From NCBI RefSeq assembly GCF_002024165.1, contig NZ_MWQN01000001.1:6076001-6140000 (forward strand): a stretch of DNA of 64,000 bases. Reading direction: 5' to 3'. The notes below the pieces were generated by a model that was given only the letters and a program-made list of their open reading frames with translations, did no database searches and was not told where the DNA came from. Made by a program: the position numbers and the translations under genes. Within the stretch, counting starts at the first letter, position 1; the number at the start of each line of letters is the position of its first letter. Of the stretch, positions 55,904 through 64,000 are shown piece by piece. This DNA comes from Embleya scabrispora (GTDB lineage: Bacteria > Actinomycetota > Actinomycetes > Streptomycetales > Streptomycetaceae).

Positions 55904-56278
55904 ATGGACCGCCAACCAAGTCTCGACATCCACCGAAGCCGCGGACGGCTCGCCGAGGCCGCCGTGTCCGGCGAACTCGACGCGGACACGGCGCCGTTCC
56001 TGTCTCGACAGGTGCACGGAGTGCTCACCAGGCACCGGGATCTGATCCTGGACCTGGAGGGAGTCGACGCGTGCGACTCCTCGGGGTTCGACGCGCTGAT
56101 AGAACTGCGCCGGCGCGCGGCGGAGGCCGGCGGACGGTTGTTCCTCGCCGCCCCGCCACCCCCGATGCTCCGGCTCCTGGCGGCAACCCGATCGGACATC
56201 GTCTTCGCCGTACACGCCGACGTCGACGACGCCCGGGCCGCCTACACCTGCGGGGACAGCGCACAGACCTCGCGTTGA
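55904..56278 (+). CDS. STAS-domain anti-sigma factor antagonist
   Basis: 124 residues from ATG 55904, which has AGGAG 9 bases upstream; in-frame GTG 55823 and ATG 55868 lie further 5'. The STAS fold spans the whole protein, with the phosphorylatable serine in DACDSSGFDAL (about 60). Family role: binds an anti-sigma kinase and releases a stress sigma factor when not phosphorylated. No kinase or sigma gene is adjacent, so it belongs to the orphan group common in streptomycetes. Confidence 0.88.
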   Translation: MDRQPSLDIHRSRGRLAEAAVSGELDADTAPFLSRQVHGVLTRHRDLILDLEGVDACDSSGFDALIELRRRAAEAGGRLFLAAPPPPMLRLLAATRSDIVFAVHADVDDARAAYTCGDSAQTSR

Positions 56279-56444
56279 GGCGGGCCGCCCCGCGACGGAT
56301 GCCCCGTCGCCACCGACTCCGCCGGGCCGGGGCGCGATCGCCTCCCGGCTCCCGCTCGCCTCGGCCCGGCCATGTGCCCGCGGTGCGCATACGTCTTGAT
56401 CACCCGGGTATCCGGGGACGGTCCCCAACGTGCAGGGAGAAGAC

Positions 56445-57557
56445 GTGCCTGATCGTGCGTGGGCGCCCGCTGCCCGTCCGGACGGACCGATCAGGGTGGC
56501 GTCGGTGCCCGCCGGGCACGTCTATGTGCGTCACTGTGCGGTGCGCGAGATTCCGGACACGGTCGTACGCCTGCCCGACCCCCGGCCCAACGGCGCGCCC
56601 AGCACGTCGCAGCGTTGGTGGCCGCCCGTCATGCTCGACCCCGACTGGGTCGACGCGCATCACGACGAGTTCGACCTCTACCACCTGCACTTCGGATTCG
56701 ATGCCGAGTCACCGGCCCGACTGCGTACGTTGGTGGACGTGCTCGCCGGGCGGACGAAGCCGTTCGTCTACACGGTGCACGACCTCCACAATCCGCATCA
56801 GCGCGATCCGGCCCCCCACGAGGCGGCACTGGACGTGCTGATTCCGGCCGCCGACCACCTGATCACGCTCACCCCGGGCGCCGCGGCCGAAATCGCTCGC
56901 CGCTGGAAACGCTCGGCGACCGTCCTGCCGCACCCCCACGTGGTCGCGCCATCGGACCTCGTGCGCCCGCGTCCGCCCCGCACCGGTTACACGGTCGGTC
57001 TGCACGCCAAGAGCCTGCGTCCGAACATGGCCGTGCTGCCGACGGTGCGTGCGCTGATGCCGATCGTGGCGGAACTGCCCTCGGCCGTGCTGCGCGTGGA
57101 CATCCACCCCGACGTCGAGGATCCGGCGGCATCCGCCTACGCGCCGAACGTCATGGCGGAACTGCGCGAGTACGCCCGATCGGGTGCGATCGACCTGCGG
57201 GTGCACGACTACTTCGACGACGCCGGACTGTGGGACTACCTGAGCGGCCTGGACCTGTCGGTCCTGCCGTATCTGTTCGGCACCCACTCCGGGTGGTTGG
57301 AGGCGTGTCACGACCTGGGCACGGCCGTGGCGGTTCCCGACTGCGGTTTCCATGCCCAGCAGCGCCCGTGTTTCGGCTACCGCCTCGACCACGCGATCGA
57401 CCCGCGGGGACCCGATGCCGAGTCCCTGGGCGCCGCGGTGCGGGAGGCGTACCGTCGGCGACACCACGTCGTGCGCGCCGATCCGGGGCTGCGGGCGGCC
57501 GAGCGGGCCCGGGTGGCGCGGGCGCACCGGGAGATCTACCGGCGGCTGCTGTCGTGA
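56445..57557 (+). CDS. Glycosyltransferase, GT-B fold
   Basis: 370 residues from GTG 56445, which has AGGGAGA 4 bases upstream. The N-domain has YHLHFGFD and FVYTVHDLHNPH; the C-domain has GLHAKSLRPNM, DYFDDAGLWDYLSGLDLSVLPY and FGTHSGWLEACHDLG, the donor-side arrangement of GT4-like enzymes. The usual nucleotide-sugar ExxxxxxxE motif is altered (only one Glu in GWLEACHDLG). It is the first of four coupled transferase genes. Donor and acceptor are unknown. Confidence 0.82.
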   Translation: MPDRAWAPAARPDGPIRVASVPAGHVYVRHCAVREIPDTVVRLPDPRPNGAPSTSQRWWPPVMLDPDWVDAHHDEFDLYHLHFGFDAESPARLRTLVDVLAGRTKPFVYTVHDLHNPHQRDPAPHEAALDVLIPAADHLITLTPGAAAEIARRWKRSATVLPHPHVVAPSDLVRPRPPRTGYTVGLHAKSLRPNMAVLPTVRALMPIVAELPSAVLRVDIHPDVEDPAASAYAPNVMAELREYARSGAIDLRVHDYFDDAGLWDYLSGLDLSVLPYLFGTHSGWLEACHDLGTAVAVPDCGFHAQQRPCFGYRLDHAIDPRGPDAESLGAAVREAYRRRHHVVRADPGLRAAERARVARAHREIYRRLLS

Positions 57558-58618
57558 CCGGGCCCCTGCGCGTGGGCTTGATCGCGTCCGCCCGGCATCC
57601 GATCCGCGAACCGTTCGCCGGCGGCCTGGAGGCACAGACCTGGACCCTGGCCCGCGCGCTCGTCGCCCGCGGACACCGGGTCACCCTGTTCGCCGGGCCG
57701 GGCTCCGACCCCGAACTGAATACGCTGACCCTTCCCGTGCACGAGATGCGGCTGAGCGAACAGGCCCGAGCCGACGTGAGCATGCCGCACCGGGATTCGC
57801 TCCGGGAACACCACGCCTACCTCCGCCTCATGTTGACGCTGGGCAGGGAGAACCGATTCGACGTCGTACACAACAACAGCCTGCACTACCTGCCCGTCGC
57901 GATGGCCCCGGCCGTCGAGGTCCCCGTGCTGACCACCCTGCACACCCCGCCCACGCCCTGGCTGGAGTCGGCGATCCAGACCTGCGAACCGTGCCCGGTG
58001 ACCTTCACCGCCGTGAGCGAGCACACCGCGCGCGCCTGGCGGCACGTGGTTCCGCATGCCAGGGTCGTCCGCAACGGCGTCGACACCGCGCTGTGGCGGG
58101 CGGGCCCGGGCGGGGGAGTGGCGGTGTGGACCGGGCGGCTGGTGCCGGAGAAGGGTCCGCACCTGGCGATCGCCGCAGCCCGTGCGGCGGGTTGCGGACT
58201 GCGCCTGGCCGGTCCGGTGGCCGACCACACGTACTTCACGGAGCGGATCGAGCCGCTGCTGCGTGGTGACATCGAGTACGTCGGGCACCTGCCCTGCGCC
58301 GAACTGGTCGCCCTGGTCGGCGAGTCGTCGGTCGCGTTGGTCACGCCCTGCTGGGACGAGCCCTACGGGCTGGTCGTGGCCGAGGCGCTGGCCTGCGGCA
58401 CACCGGTGTGCGCGTTCGATCGTGGCGGCGTCGGGGAAATCGTCACACCCGACTGCGGGCGTCTGGTGCCGTCGGGGCGGATCGACGCGTTGGCGGAGGC
58501 CATCGCAGAGGCGAAGGCGCTCGACCGCTCGGCGGCACGGGCGCGGGCCGAGGCGTTCTGCTCGGTGGAGACGATGGTCGCCGACTACGTGGAGCTGTAC
58601 CGGGAGTTGGCGCGGTGA
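57554..58618 (+). CDS. Glycosyltransferase family 4
   Basis: 354 residues, GT-B fold: GGLEAQTWTLARALVARGH at the N-terminus (acceptor side), FDVVHNNSLHYLP, VSEHTARAWRHVVP, RNGVDTALWR, WTGRLVPEKGPHLAI and the donor-binding EPYGLVVAEALACGTPV with both conserved Glu residues. Start GTG overlaps the previous stop (GTGA). It is the most canonical of the four transferases; it resembles mannosyl- or glucosyltransferases of the family but the sugar cannot be told. Confidence 0.9.
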   Translation: MTGPLRVGLIASARHPIREPFAGGLEAQTWTLARALVARGHRVTLFAGPGSDPELNTLTLPVHEMRLSEQARADVSMPHRDSLREHHAYLRLMLTLGRENRFDVVHNNSLHYLPVAMAPAVEVPVLTTLHTPPTPWLESAIQTCEPCPVTFTAVSEHTARAWRHVVPHARVVRNGVDTALWRAGPGGGVAVWTGRLVPEKGPHLAIAAARAAGCGLRLAGPVADHTYFTERIEPLLRGDIEYVGHLPCAELVALVGESSVALVTPCWDEPYGLVVAEALACGTPVCAFDRGGVGEIVTPDCGRLVPSGRIDALAEAIAEAKALDRSAARARAEAFCSVETMVADYVELYRELAR

Positions 58619-59655
58619 TCGGCTACTACGTGCACCACCACGGGCGCGGTCACCTGCATCGGGCGGTGTGTGTGGCGCGGTGCGCCCGTACGCCGATCAC
58701 GGGCCTGTCCTCGCTGCCGCGGCCGGACGGCTGGGCCGGGGACTGGGTGCGGCTGCCGATCGACACGGGCCCGCCGGGCAGGCCCGTCGCGGATCCCACG
58801 GCCGGTGGCCGACTGCATTGGGCGCCTTTGGGACACGAGGGATTGCGCGGGCGCATGGCGATCACCGCGCGATGGATCGCGCGGGCGGCGCCGGAGCTGT
58901 TCGTGAGCGATGTGTCGGTGGAAATGGCGTGCCTGGCCCGTTTGATGGGGGTGCGGATCGCGGTGATGGCCATGCGAGGGAATCGCCTCGACGCCCCGCA
59001 CGACCTGGCCTACACGATGGCGGATGCCCTGATCGCACCGTGGCCGGCGGCCCTGCCCGAGCCGGACTGGCCCGAAGCGTGGAGGAGCAAGACCGCACAC
59101 GTGGGTGCGTTCTCCCGATACGACGGACGGCCCGTGCCCGCGCGCGGCGAACGCGCGAACGATCCCCGCCCGCGGCCCAGGGTGGCCGTACTGCTCGGCG
59201 CCGGCGGCAGCGACGTGAGCGGCGAGGAGCTGCGCGAGGCCCGCGCGGCGACACCCGAGTGGGAGTGGCAGGTGCTGGGCCATCCGGACGCGCCTTGGTG
59301 CGAGGACCCGTGGCCCGTGTTGTGCGGCGCGGATGTGCTGGTCACCCACGGCGGCCAGAACGCGATCGCCGAATGCGCGGCGGCGCGGCGGCCCACGATC
59401 TGCATTCCCCAGGACCGCCCGTTCGGCGAACAGCGGGCCACCGGCCGGGCCCTGGCCGCGGGCGGCCTCGCGGTGGTCCGGCCGCACTGGCCGAGCGCCG
59501 CCGAATGGCCCCGACTCCTGGAGAGCACACGACGGCGCGACGGCTCGCGCTGGGCCATGTGGGCGCCCGGCGACGGCGCGACCCGCGCCGCGGCCGTCCT
59601 GGACGCGCCGGCCGCGTCCCCGGTCCCCGGTGGTCACGCATGCGCGTCGCCGTGA
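58615..59655 (+). CDS. Glycosyltransferase, MurG/GT28-like
   Basis: 346 residues. GYYVHHHGRGHLHRAV at the start matches the glycine-rich G-x-G-H loop of GT28/MurG-type enzymes, and VLVTHGGQNAIAECAA with PTICIPQDRPFGEQ matches their C-terminal UDP-sugar site. Start GTG overlaps the previous stop by 4 bases; its end overlaps the next gene by 16. A role in assembling a surface or storage glycan with its neighbours is likely (inference). Confidence 0.87.
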   Translation: MIGYYVHHHGRGHLHRAVCVARCARTPITGLSSLPRPDGWAGDWVRLPIDTGPPGRPVADPTAGGRLHWAPLGHEGLRGRMAITARWIARAAPELFVSDVSVEMACLARLMGVRIAVMAMRGNRLDAPHDLAYTMADALIAPWPAALPEPDWPEAWRSKTAHVGAFSRYDGRPVPARGERANDPRPRPRVAVLLGAGGSDVSGEELREARAATPEWEWQVLGHPDAPWCEDPWPVLCGADVLVTHGGQNAIAECAAARRPTICIPQDRPFGEQRATGRALAAGGLAVVRPHWPSAAEWPRLLESTRRRDGSRWAMWAPGDGATRAAAVLDAPAASPVPGGHACASP

Positions 59656-60509
59656 TCACCCTGGTGGCGGGCAGGGACCGTCACCTCCGTCTTCAGCAAC
59701 GGGGCCTGGCGGCCGGCAGTCGGGTGCCGGACCACTACGTCGTGGTGACCATGGACGATCCGGCGGCGGACCGGCCGATCCTCCCGCCCCCGCCGGCCGC
59801 CGATGTGGTGGCGGTGCCGGTGGAGGGAACCGCGCTGCCGCTGGCCCGCGCGCGAAACGTCGGCGCCCGCCGGGCACTGGCCGGCGGCGCGGACGTACTG
59901 ATCTTCCTGGACGTGGACTGCGTCCCCGGCCCGCGAACCGTGGACCGGTATGCGCGGACCGCCGTCGACGGCATGGTCCTCAGCGGCGCCGTGACCTACC
60001 TGCCGCCACCTCCGCCCGCGGGTTACGTGCTCGCGGACCTCGCCTCCTCTGCCGAGCCGCATCCCGCCCGCCCCGACCCGGCCGACGACCAGGTGCTCGG
60101 CGGCGGCGACCCGAACCTGTTCTGGTCGTTGTCCTTCGCGCTCACGCCCGCCACGTGGACGCGGGTGGGCGGGTTCTGCGAGGAGTACGAGGGCTACGGC
60201 GGCGAGGACACCGACTTCGGCTACGCGTGCGCGCGTGCCGGCGTCGAGTTGGGCTGGCTGGGCGGAGCGCCGGTGTACCACCAGTGGCACCCCGTGAGCC
60301 GGCCGCCGGTCGAACACATCGACGACATCCTCCGCAACGGAGCGCTCTTCCGGCGCCGGTGGGGCATGTGGCCGATGCGGGGCTGGCTGGCGGAATTCGC
60401 CGCGATGGGCCTGGTGCACCACGACGAGGCGACGGACACGTGGCGACGCCACACCGGGCGCGGGACGTCGACCCGGGGTGCGAGGTATCGGTTCGATGGG
60501 CCGGGGTAG
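59640..60509 (+). CDS. Glycosyltransferase family 2-like, galactosyltransferase C-domain
   Basis: 289 residues, GT-A fold: VAVITLVAGRDRHL start, FLDVDCVPGP holding the DxD metal motif (about 85), and a C-terminal GFCEEYEGYGGEDTDFGYA characteristic of beta-1,4-galactosyltransferase-like domains. ATG overlaps the preceding gene by 16 bases. It is the only GT-A member of the four-gene run. Confidence 0.9.
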   Translation: MRVAVITLVAGRDRHLRLQQRGLAAGSRVPDHYVVVTMDDPAADRPILPPPPAADVVAVPVEGTALPLARARNVGARRALAGGADVLIFLDVDCVPGPRTVDRYARTAVDGMVLSGAVTYLPPPPPAGYVLADLASSAEPHPARPDPADDQVLGGGDPNLFWSLSFALTPATWTRVGGFCEEYEGYGGEDTDFGYACARAGVELGWLGGAPVYHQWHPVSRPPVEHIDDILRNGALFRRRWGMWPMRGWLAEFAAMGLVHHDEATDTWRRHTGRGTSTRGARYRFDGPG

Positions 60510-60519
60510 CGGTGTCGGC

Positions 60520-60834
60520 ATGACCACTTTGGCGCAGTACACCTCGGCTTCTCCCGGGACCGTGGCCGCGATCGCGATTCCGGCGGCTTTGCTGATCGCC
60601 GTGTTGCTGATCATTCCCGTGGTGAGTGGTGTGCGTCGAAGGCGCCGCCCGCCGCCGGCTCCCCCGCAGGGGCTGCCCACGGAGTCGACTCCGCATCCGC
60701 GCGACCCGGGCCGGGAGTCCGCGGACGTGCCTCGAGACGGCCGTCGGCGCGGACCGCACGAGATGCCGGGGTACGGCAACCTCGGCTCCCGGCCCTCGGA
60801 TCCCGAAAACCCCGATCGCGACCGGAATTCCTGA
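60520..60834 (+). CDS. DUF6479-family small membrane protein
   Basis: 104 residues: a short outside segment, one transmembrane helix (AIAIPAALLIAVLLIIPVV, about 15-35), a basic stop-transfer patch (GVRRRRR) and a proline/acid-rich cytoplasmic tail containing VPRDGRRRGPHEMPGYGN, the hallmark of DUF6479 as I know it. Function unknown. It begins 11 bp after the last glycosyltransferase, so it is probably in the same transcript, which then ends at the strong hairpin just downstream. Confidence 0.82.
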   Translation: MTTLAQYTSASPGTVAAIAIPAALLIAVLLIIPVVSGVRRRRRPPPAPPQGLPTESTPHPRDPGRESADVPRDGRRRGPHEMPGYGNLGSRPSDPENPDRDRNS

Positions 60835-60844
60835 TTCGCGCTGA

Positions 60845-60883
60845 CGCCCGACTGCCCGAGGGGATGCCTCGGGCAGTCGGGCG
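60845..60883. terminator. Strong 16-bp hairpin terminator
   Basis: CGCCCGACTGCCCGAG (60845-60860) and its exact reverse complement (60868-60883) flank a 7-base loop, 11 bases after the DUF6479 stop. It lies between convergent genes and can serve both directions; no U-tract. Confidence 0.85.
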
Positions 60884-60927
60884 GCGTGTGATGTCGGGGT
60901 CGGTGCGAGTCGGCGCGGGAGCTGCGG

Positions 60928-61437
60928 TCAGTGCGAGTCGGCGCGGGATTCGACGTAGGCGCGCAGGTGATCGAGTGCTCGTTCGAGCAGGTCTCCGGTG
61001 GCCGGGCGATGTTCGGCGGCACCGGTGAGGGCGTCGACGGGCAGGGCCGTCCGGCCGTGCGAGCCGCCGAAGTCGCCCGCGTCGTGGGTCTGGGCGAGTT
61101 CGGCGTCGAGGTCCGGCGGGTCCTCGTCGTCGTCGACGCTCACGGTGACGATGCTGTCGACTTCGCTCGGACCGCCTCGAACGACGACGGTGCCGCGATG
61201 GGGGATACCGTGGACGGCCCAGTCGATCCGAGTGGCCGGCCCGTCGGTATCGAGGGTGACCAAAGCCCGCGCGGCGGAGGCCCCCGCTCCTACGACGATC
61301 TCCCATGACCCCTGGGCCACCGCGCGGGCCTCGGTCACCGGCGGGAAATAGCCCGGCAGGCACGCGGGGTCGACCAGCGTGAGGTATACCCGATCGTCGG
61401 ATGCGGCGATGTGGACGGAACGCGTGTGAACAACCAT
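60928..61437 (-). CDS. SRPBCC-like protein
   Basis: 169 residues from ATG 61437 (ATG 61470 is in frame, neither has a clear ribosome site). The opening VHTRSVHIAASDDRVYLTLVDPACLPGYFP matches in pattern the start of polyketide-cyclase/SRPBCC domains (strand, helix, loop with a bulky pair), and the rest alternates strands as expected. The acidic stretch DDDEDPPDLDAEL is unusual. No catalytic residues can be named; ligand unknown. Confidence 0.65.
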   Translation of the reverse strand: MVVHTRSVHIAASDDRVYLTLVDPACLPGYFPPVTEARAVAQGSWEIVVGAGASAARALVTLDTDGPATRIDWAVHGIPHRGTVVVRGGPSEVDSIVTVSVDDDEDPPDLDAELAQTHDAGDFGGSHGRTALPVDALTGAAEHRPATGDLLERALDHLRAYVESRADSH

Positions 61438-61545
61438 GCCCGGACTGCTGTCCGTCGGCCGGCCCTCCATGCGCGATCGAGCGGCACGGTGTCGATTCGG
61501 CCGGCGGGGCCCTGACGTGGACGCGCGCACGGTGCCAAGGCACGC

Positions 61546-61588
61546 GGCCGGGCCGGCGTCTCTCGCGTCGGGGGACGCCGGCCCGGCC
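61546..61588. terminator. 15-bp GC-rich hairpin terminator
   Basis: GGCCGGGCCGGCGTC (61546-61560) pairs exactly with 61574-61588 around a 13-base loop, and the flanks CACGC/GCGTG extend the symmetry. It lies just beyond the stop of the minus-strand SRPBCC gene at 61648 and most likely ends that transcript. Confidence 0.75.
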
Positions 61589-61647
61589 ACGCGTGGGGGC
61601 AACGCGCGGATGTGATCGTGACTGGTGCGGACGCGGGGTGAACGCGC

Positions 61648-62097
61648 TCAGACTTCGCCGCGCCAGGCGCCGGTGGCGGTGCCCCGGGATTCGATGAACT
61701 TCTTGAAGCGTTGCAGGTCGCCCTTGGCCTGGCGGCGAACGAAGCCGAGTTTGTCGCCGACGGTGTCGGCGATGCCGTGCGGATCGTGGTCGAGTTGCAG
61801 CATGACCTTGGTGCGGGTGTCGTCCAGGCGGTGGAAGGTGACCACGCCCGCCTGGTGAACCTCACCCTCGACGGTGGTCCAGGCGACTCGCTCGTCGGGG
61901 ATCTGCTCGGTGATGGCGGCGTCGAACTCGCGCTTGACGCCGTGCACGTTGGTGATCCAGTGGGTCAGGGTGGGCGTGCGCTGTTCGATCCGCTCGACGC
62001 CGTCCATGAAGTGGTGGAAGTCCTCGAACTGCGTCCACTGGTTGTAGGCGACGGTGACGGGCACGTCGACCTCGACGGATTCTTCGATCTCGGACAT
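61648..62097 (-). CDS. SRPBCC-family protein (cyclase/dehydrase type)
   Basis: 149 residues from ATG 62097, which has GGAGG upstream. The start VEVDVPVTVAYNQWTQFEDFHHFMDGVERIEQ is the classic opening of the polyketide-cyclase/dehydrase (COQ10-like) START-domain group, and the C-terminal helix GDLQRFKKFIES closes the fold. Family members bind hydrophobic ligands; this chromosomal type is common in actinobacteria and there is no sign that it belongs to the PKS cluster 15 kb away. Confidence 0.88.
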   Translation of the reverse strand: MSEIEESVEVDVPVTVAYNQWTQFEDFHHFMDGVERIEQRTPTLTHWITNVHGVKREFDAAITEQIPDERVAWTTVEGEVHQAGVVTFHRLDDTRTKVMLQLDHDPHGIADTVGDKLGFVRRQAKGDLQRFKKFIESRGTATGAWRGEV

Positions 62098-62227
62098 GGT
62101 GACCTCCGGTCGGTGGGGCTCCAAGGACATGACAGGGCTCCGCTGCCCGGATTCGCCACGCCGACACGTTCCCGCGTCGGTCGGCGGGCTTCGGCATGCC
62201 GGCGCTCACCCGCTCGACGGATGTCGA

Positions 62228-62761
62228 TCAAGTGCTGAGCAGGTCCGTCAGATCGTCGGCGTGCTCCTCCTCTTCCTCCAGGATGGACTCGATCAGACGC
62301 CGGGTGGTGGGGTCGCGGTCGCCGAGCCAGCGGGCGATCTCCTGGTAGCTGGAGATGACGATGCGTTCGGCGAGCAGGTTCTGTTCGAGCATCGCCTTCA
62401 GATCGGTGTCCGCGGCGGTGGAGTACTCGGTGTGCGAACGCCGGTGCAACGTCGTGGGATCGAAATCGGGATCGCCGCCGAGTTGGGAGATGCGCTCCGC
62501 CGCGCGGAGCGCGTGTTGCATCTCCTCGGCGGCGTGTTCGGTGAACTCGGCCGCCACCTGGGCGCGATCGATGCCCGCCGCCGAGATGGCGTGCCGGGTG
62601 TAGCGCAGCCAGCACACGACCTCGGTGGCCACCACGTCGTTGAGCACTTCGATCACCCGACTCGTGTCCAGCCCGTATGTCGGGGTGATCGCGCCTTCGC
62701 TCATCTTCTGCCGGGCCTGATCACGGATCCGGGTCACGTCCAGCACGAAGTCGTCGCTCAT
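62228..62761 (-). CDS. Ferritin-like (bacterioferritin/Dps-type) protein
   Basis: 177 residues from ATG 62761 with GAGAGG upstream. A four-helix bundle with di-iron ligands in the expected places: Glu in VVATEVVCWLRY (about 46), ExxH in HAAEEMQHAL (about 80), Glu in LAERIVISSY and the ExxH of EEEEEHADDL near the C-terminus. Likely role: iron storage or protection from peroxide in the cytoplasm. Confidence 0.88.
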   Translation of the reverse strand: MSDDFVLDVTRIRDQARQKMSEGAITPTYGLDTSRVIEVLNDVVATEVVCWLRYTRHAISAAGIDRAQVAAEFTEHAAEEMQHALRAAERISQLGGDPDFDPTTLHRRSHTEYSTAADTDLKAMLEQNLLAERIVISSYQEIARWLGDRDPTTRRLIESILEEEEEHADDLTDLLST

Positions 62762-63023
62762 GGTGTTGCCTCTCGTGTGTTGCCTGCCGCTGTCTCGTCG
62801 GCGCCGCCGAACGGTGCCCAACCCCAGTGCCTCGAAAGCCGACGGTTCACACTCGAAGCCGTATGCCGTTCACCCGCCGTCTCGCCTTCGGCGGATCCCC
62901 CATCATGTGCTCCGGCGGTGTCCGCGCCGCCGGTCGGCAAGCCCGCGGTCGGTCGGACCCGCGTTTGCGCGGATACGCCGTGGGCAATCGCGCAACCCTC
63001 GGGACGATGACCGGAAGGTGCAC

Positions 63024-64000
63024 ATGGGCGATGCCGACCGGCAGGCGAAGACGCGGCTGCGGCGAGTGGATCCGGCGGGGCCCGGCCTGACCCGGCGCCG
63101 CCACGGACGCGGCTTCGGCTATCTGGACCAGACCGGCACCACGATCACCGACGCCGCCGTACTGGAACGGATCCGCGCCTTGGCCCTGCCGCCCGCGTGG
63201 ACCGACGTCTGGATCTGCCCGCGTCCCGACGGCCACATCCAGGCGGTGGGTTCCGATGCCGCCGGCCGACGGCAATACGTCTACCACGCGTCGTGGCGCG
63301 CCCGACGCGACGTGGCCAAGCACGATCGAGCCGCGGAACTGGCCCGCCACCTGCCCCGGGCCCGTACGAAGGTCGAGGAGGACCTGGCCCGGCCGGGCCT
63401 GGGCCGCGAACGAGTCCTCGCCGCCTGCTTCCATCTGGTCGACCTCGGCTTCTTCCGTTCCGGCAGCGAACAGTACGCACGGGCCAACGGCTCGTGTGGG
63501 CTCACCACCCTGCGGCGCGAACATCTCCGGGTCCGGCAGGGACAGCTGCGGTTCGCGTTTCCCGCCAAGAGCGGGCGCACGAGAATTCGGGTCCTGGTGG
63601 ACGACCGGGTCAAACCCGTGGTGGTCGCGCTGCGTCGCAGTGCCACCGGCGAGGATCCGCTGTTTCGCTACCGTCGCGACGACGGCCGACTCGTCGCCGT
63701 CCACGCGGCCGACCTCAACGCCTACATCCGCGAGCGCACCGGAGGCGATTTCACGACGAAGGACTTCCGTACCTGGCATGCCACGGTGCTCGCGGCGGTG
63801 GGGTTGGCGGTCTCCGTCGAAGCGGCGGATTCGCCCACCGGACGCACACGCGCCCGAGCCAGGGTGGTGCGCGAAGTCGCCGACCACCTGGGCAACACGC
63901 CCGCCGTGGCCCGCGCTTCATACATCGATCCGCGAGTGTTCGACTGCTACGAACGCGGAATCACCGTCGCCCGCGCCCTCACTCGCATGGGAGCCGGTAT
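63024..64000 (+). CDS. DNA topoisomerase IB, 3'-truncated by the window edge
   Basis: The first 325 codons are visible and the frame stays open to the edge. ATG 63024 has GGAAGG 5 bases upstream. The order fits bacterial/poxvirus type IB enzymes: N-domain with LPPAWTDVWICPRPDGHIQ, then the catalytic domain with RSGSEQYA (Arg), AKSGRTRI (Lys), KDFRTWHAT (Arg/His) and GNTPAVARASYIDPRVF carrying the nucleophilic tyrosine. It relaxes supercoils by a 3'-phosphotyrosine link. The gene is divergent from the ferritin-like gene across a 262-bp gap in which nothing else was found. Little seems to be missing at the C-terminus. Confidence 0.92.
   Translation, partial: MGDADRQAKTRLRRVDPAGPGLTRRRHGRGFGYLDQTGTTITDAAVLERIRALALPPAWTDVWICPRPDGHIQAVGSDAAGRRQYVYHASWRARRDVAKHDRAAELARHLPRARTKVEEDLARPGLGRERVLAACFHLVDLGFFRSGSEQYARANGSCGLTTLRREHLRVRQGQLRFAFPAKSGRTRIRVLVDDRVKPVVVALRRSATGEDPLFRYRRDDGRLVAVHAADLNAYIRERTGGDFTTKDFRTWHATVLAAVGLAVSVEAADSPTGRTRARARVVREVADHLGNTPAVARASYIDPRVFDCYERGITVARALTRMGAG

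Noticed and set aside
61648-62097. SRPBCC protein as an aromatic polyketide cyclase of the cluster
   Set aside because: It is 15 kb beyond the cluster border, the PKS is a modular type I system that needs no such cyclase, and this chromosomal SRPBCC type is widespread.

Overview
This is about 64 kb of very GC-rich DNA with strong G/C bias at third codon positions, GGAGG-type ribosome binding sites, GTG starts, many 4-base stop/start overlaps and Streptomyces-type families (AfsR/SARP regulator, DUF6479, DUF4097, HicB-like protein). It points to a streptomycete-type actinomycete such as Streptomyces, Kitasatospora or Embleya; the genus is inference.

Bases 1-46126 are the right-hand part of a hybrid polyketide/non-ribosomal peptide gene cluster that continues off the left edge. 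From left to right: three NRPS genes (3-14693; the first lacks its 5' end, the last ends in a thioesterase), a type II thioesterase, a DrrA/DrrB-type ABC exporter preceded by phased heptamer repeats, and a large AfsR-type regulator on the minus strand. Then come a translationally coupled trio (stand-alone carrier protein, P450, thioesterase-fold protein with Cys in place of the catalytic Ser), four collinear type I PKS genes (KSQ loading module and three extension modules), a one-module NRPS whose adenylation domain has lost key lysines, and a further type II thioesterase.

Read together, the PKS should make a 2-methyl-3-oxo-6-alkyl-7-hydroxynonanoyl thioester, which can close to a tetrahydropyran hemiketal. 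The single-module NRPS at 42030-45341 would attach it to an amino acid probably loaded in trans by the carrier/P450/Cys-transferase set. NRPS modules at the left would elongate it and the terminal TE release it. If the truncated first NRPS has one more module to its left (its C domain type implies an upstream epimerase), the total is six residues. This is the layout expected for an azinothricin/polyoxypeptin/aurantimycin-type cyclohexadepsipeptide with a pyran side chain on beta-hydroxyleucine. That identity is inference; the domain content is read from the sequence.

Bases 46127-64000 look like ordinary chromosome beyond the cluster. They hold a DUF4097 gene with a decayed copy of a HicB-like gene in front of it and the intact copy facing it, a serine-hydrolase-fold protein lacking its catalytic residues, a PhoD-like phosphatase, and an AraC regulator followed by a cupin/SGNH hydrolase pair. 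After these come a VOC protein, an isochorismatase-like hydrolase, a STAS anti-anti-sigma factor, a coupled run of four glycosyltransferases, a DUF6479 membrane protein, two SRPBCC proteins, a ferritin-like protein and the start of a type IB topoisomerase. No tRNA, rRNA, CRISPR array or complete insertion sequence was seen.
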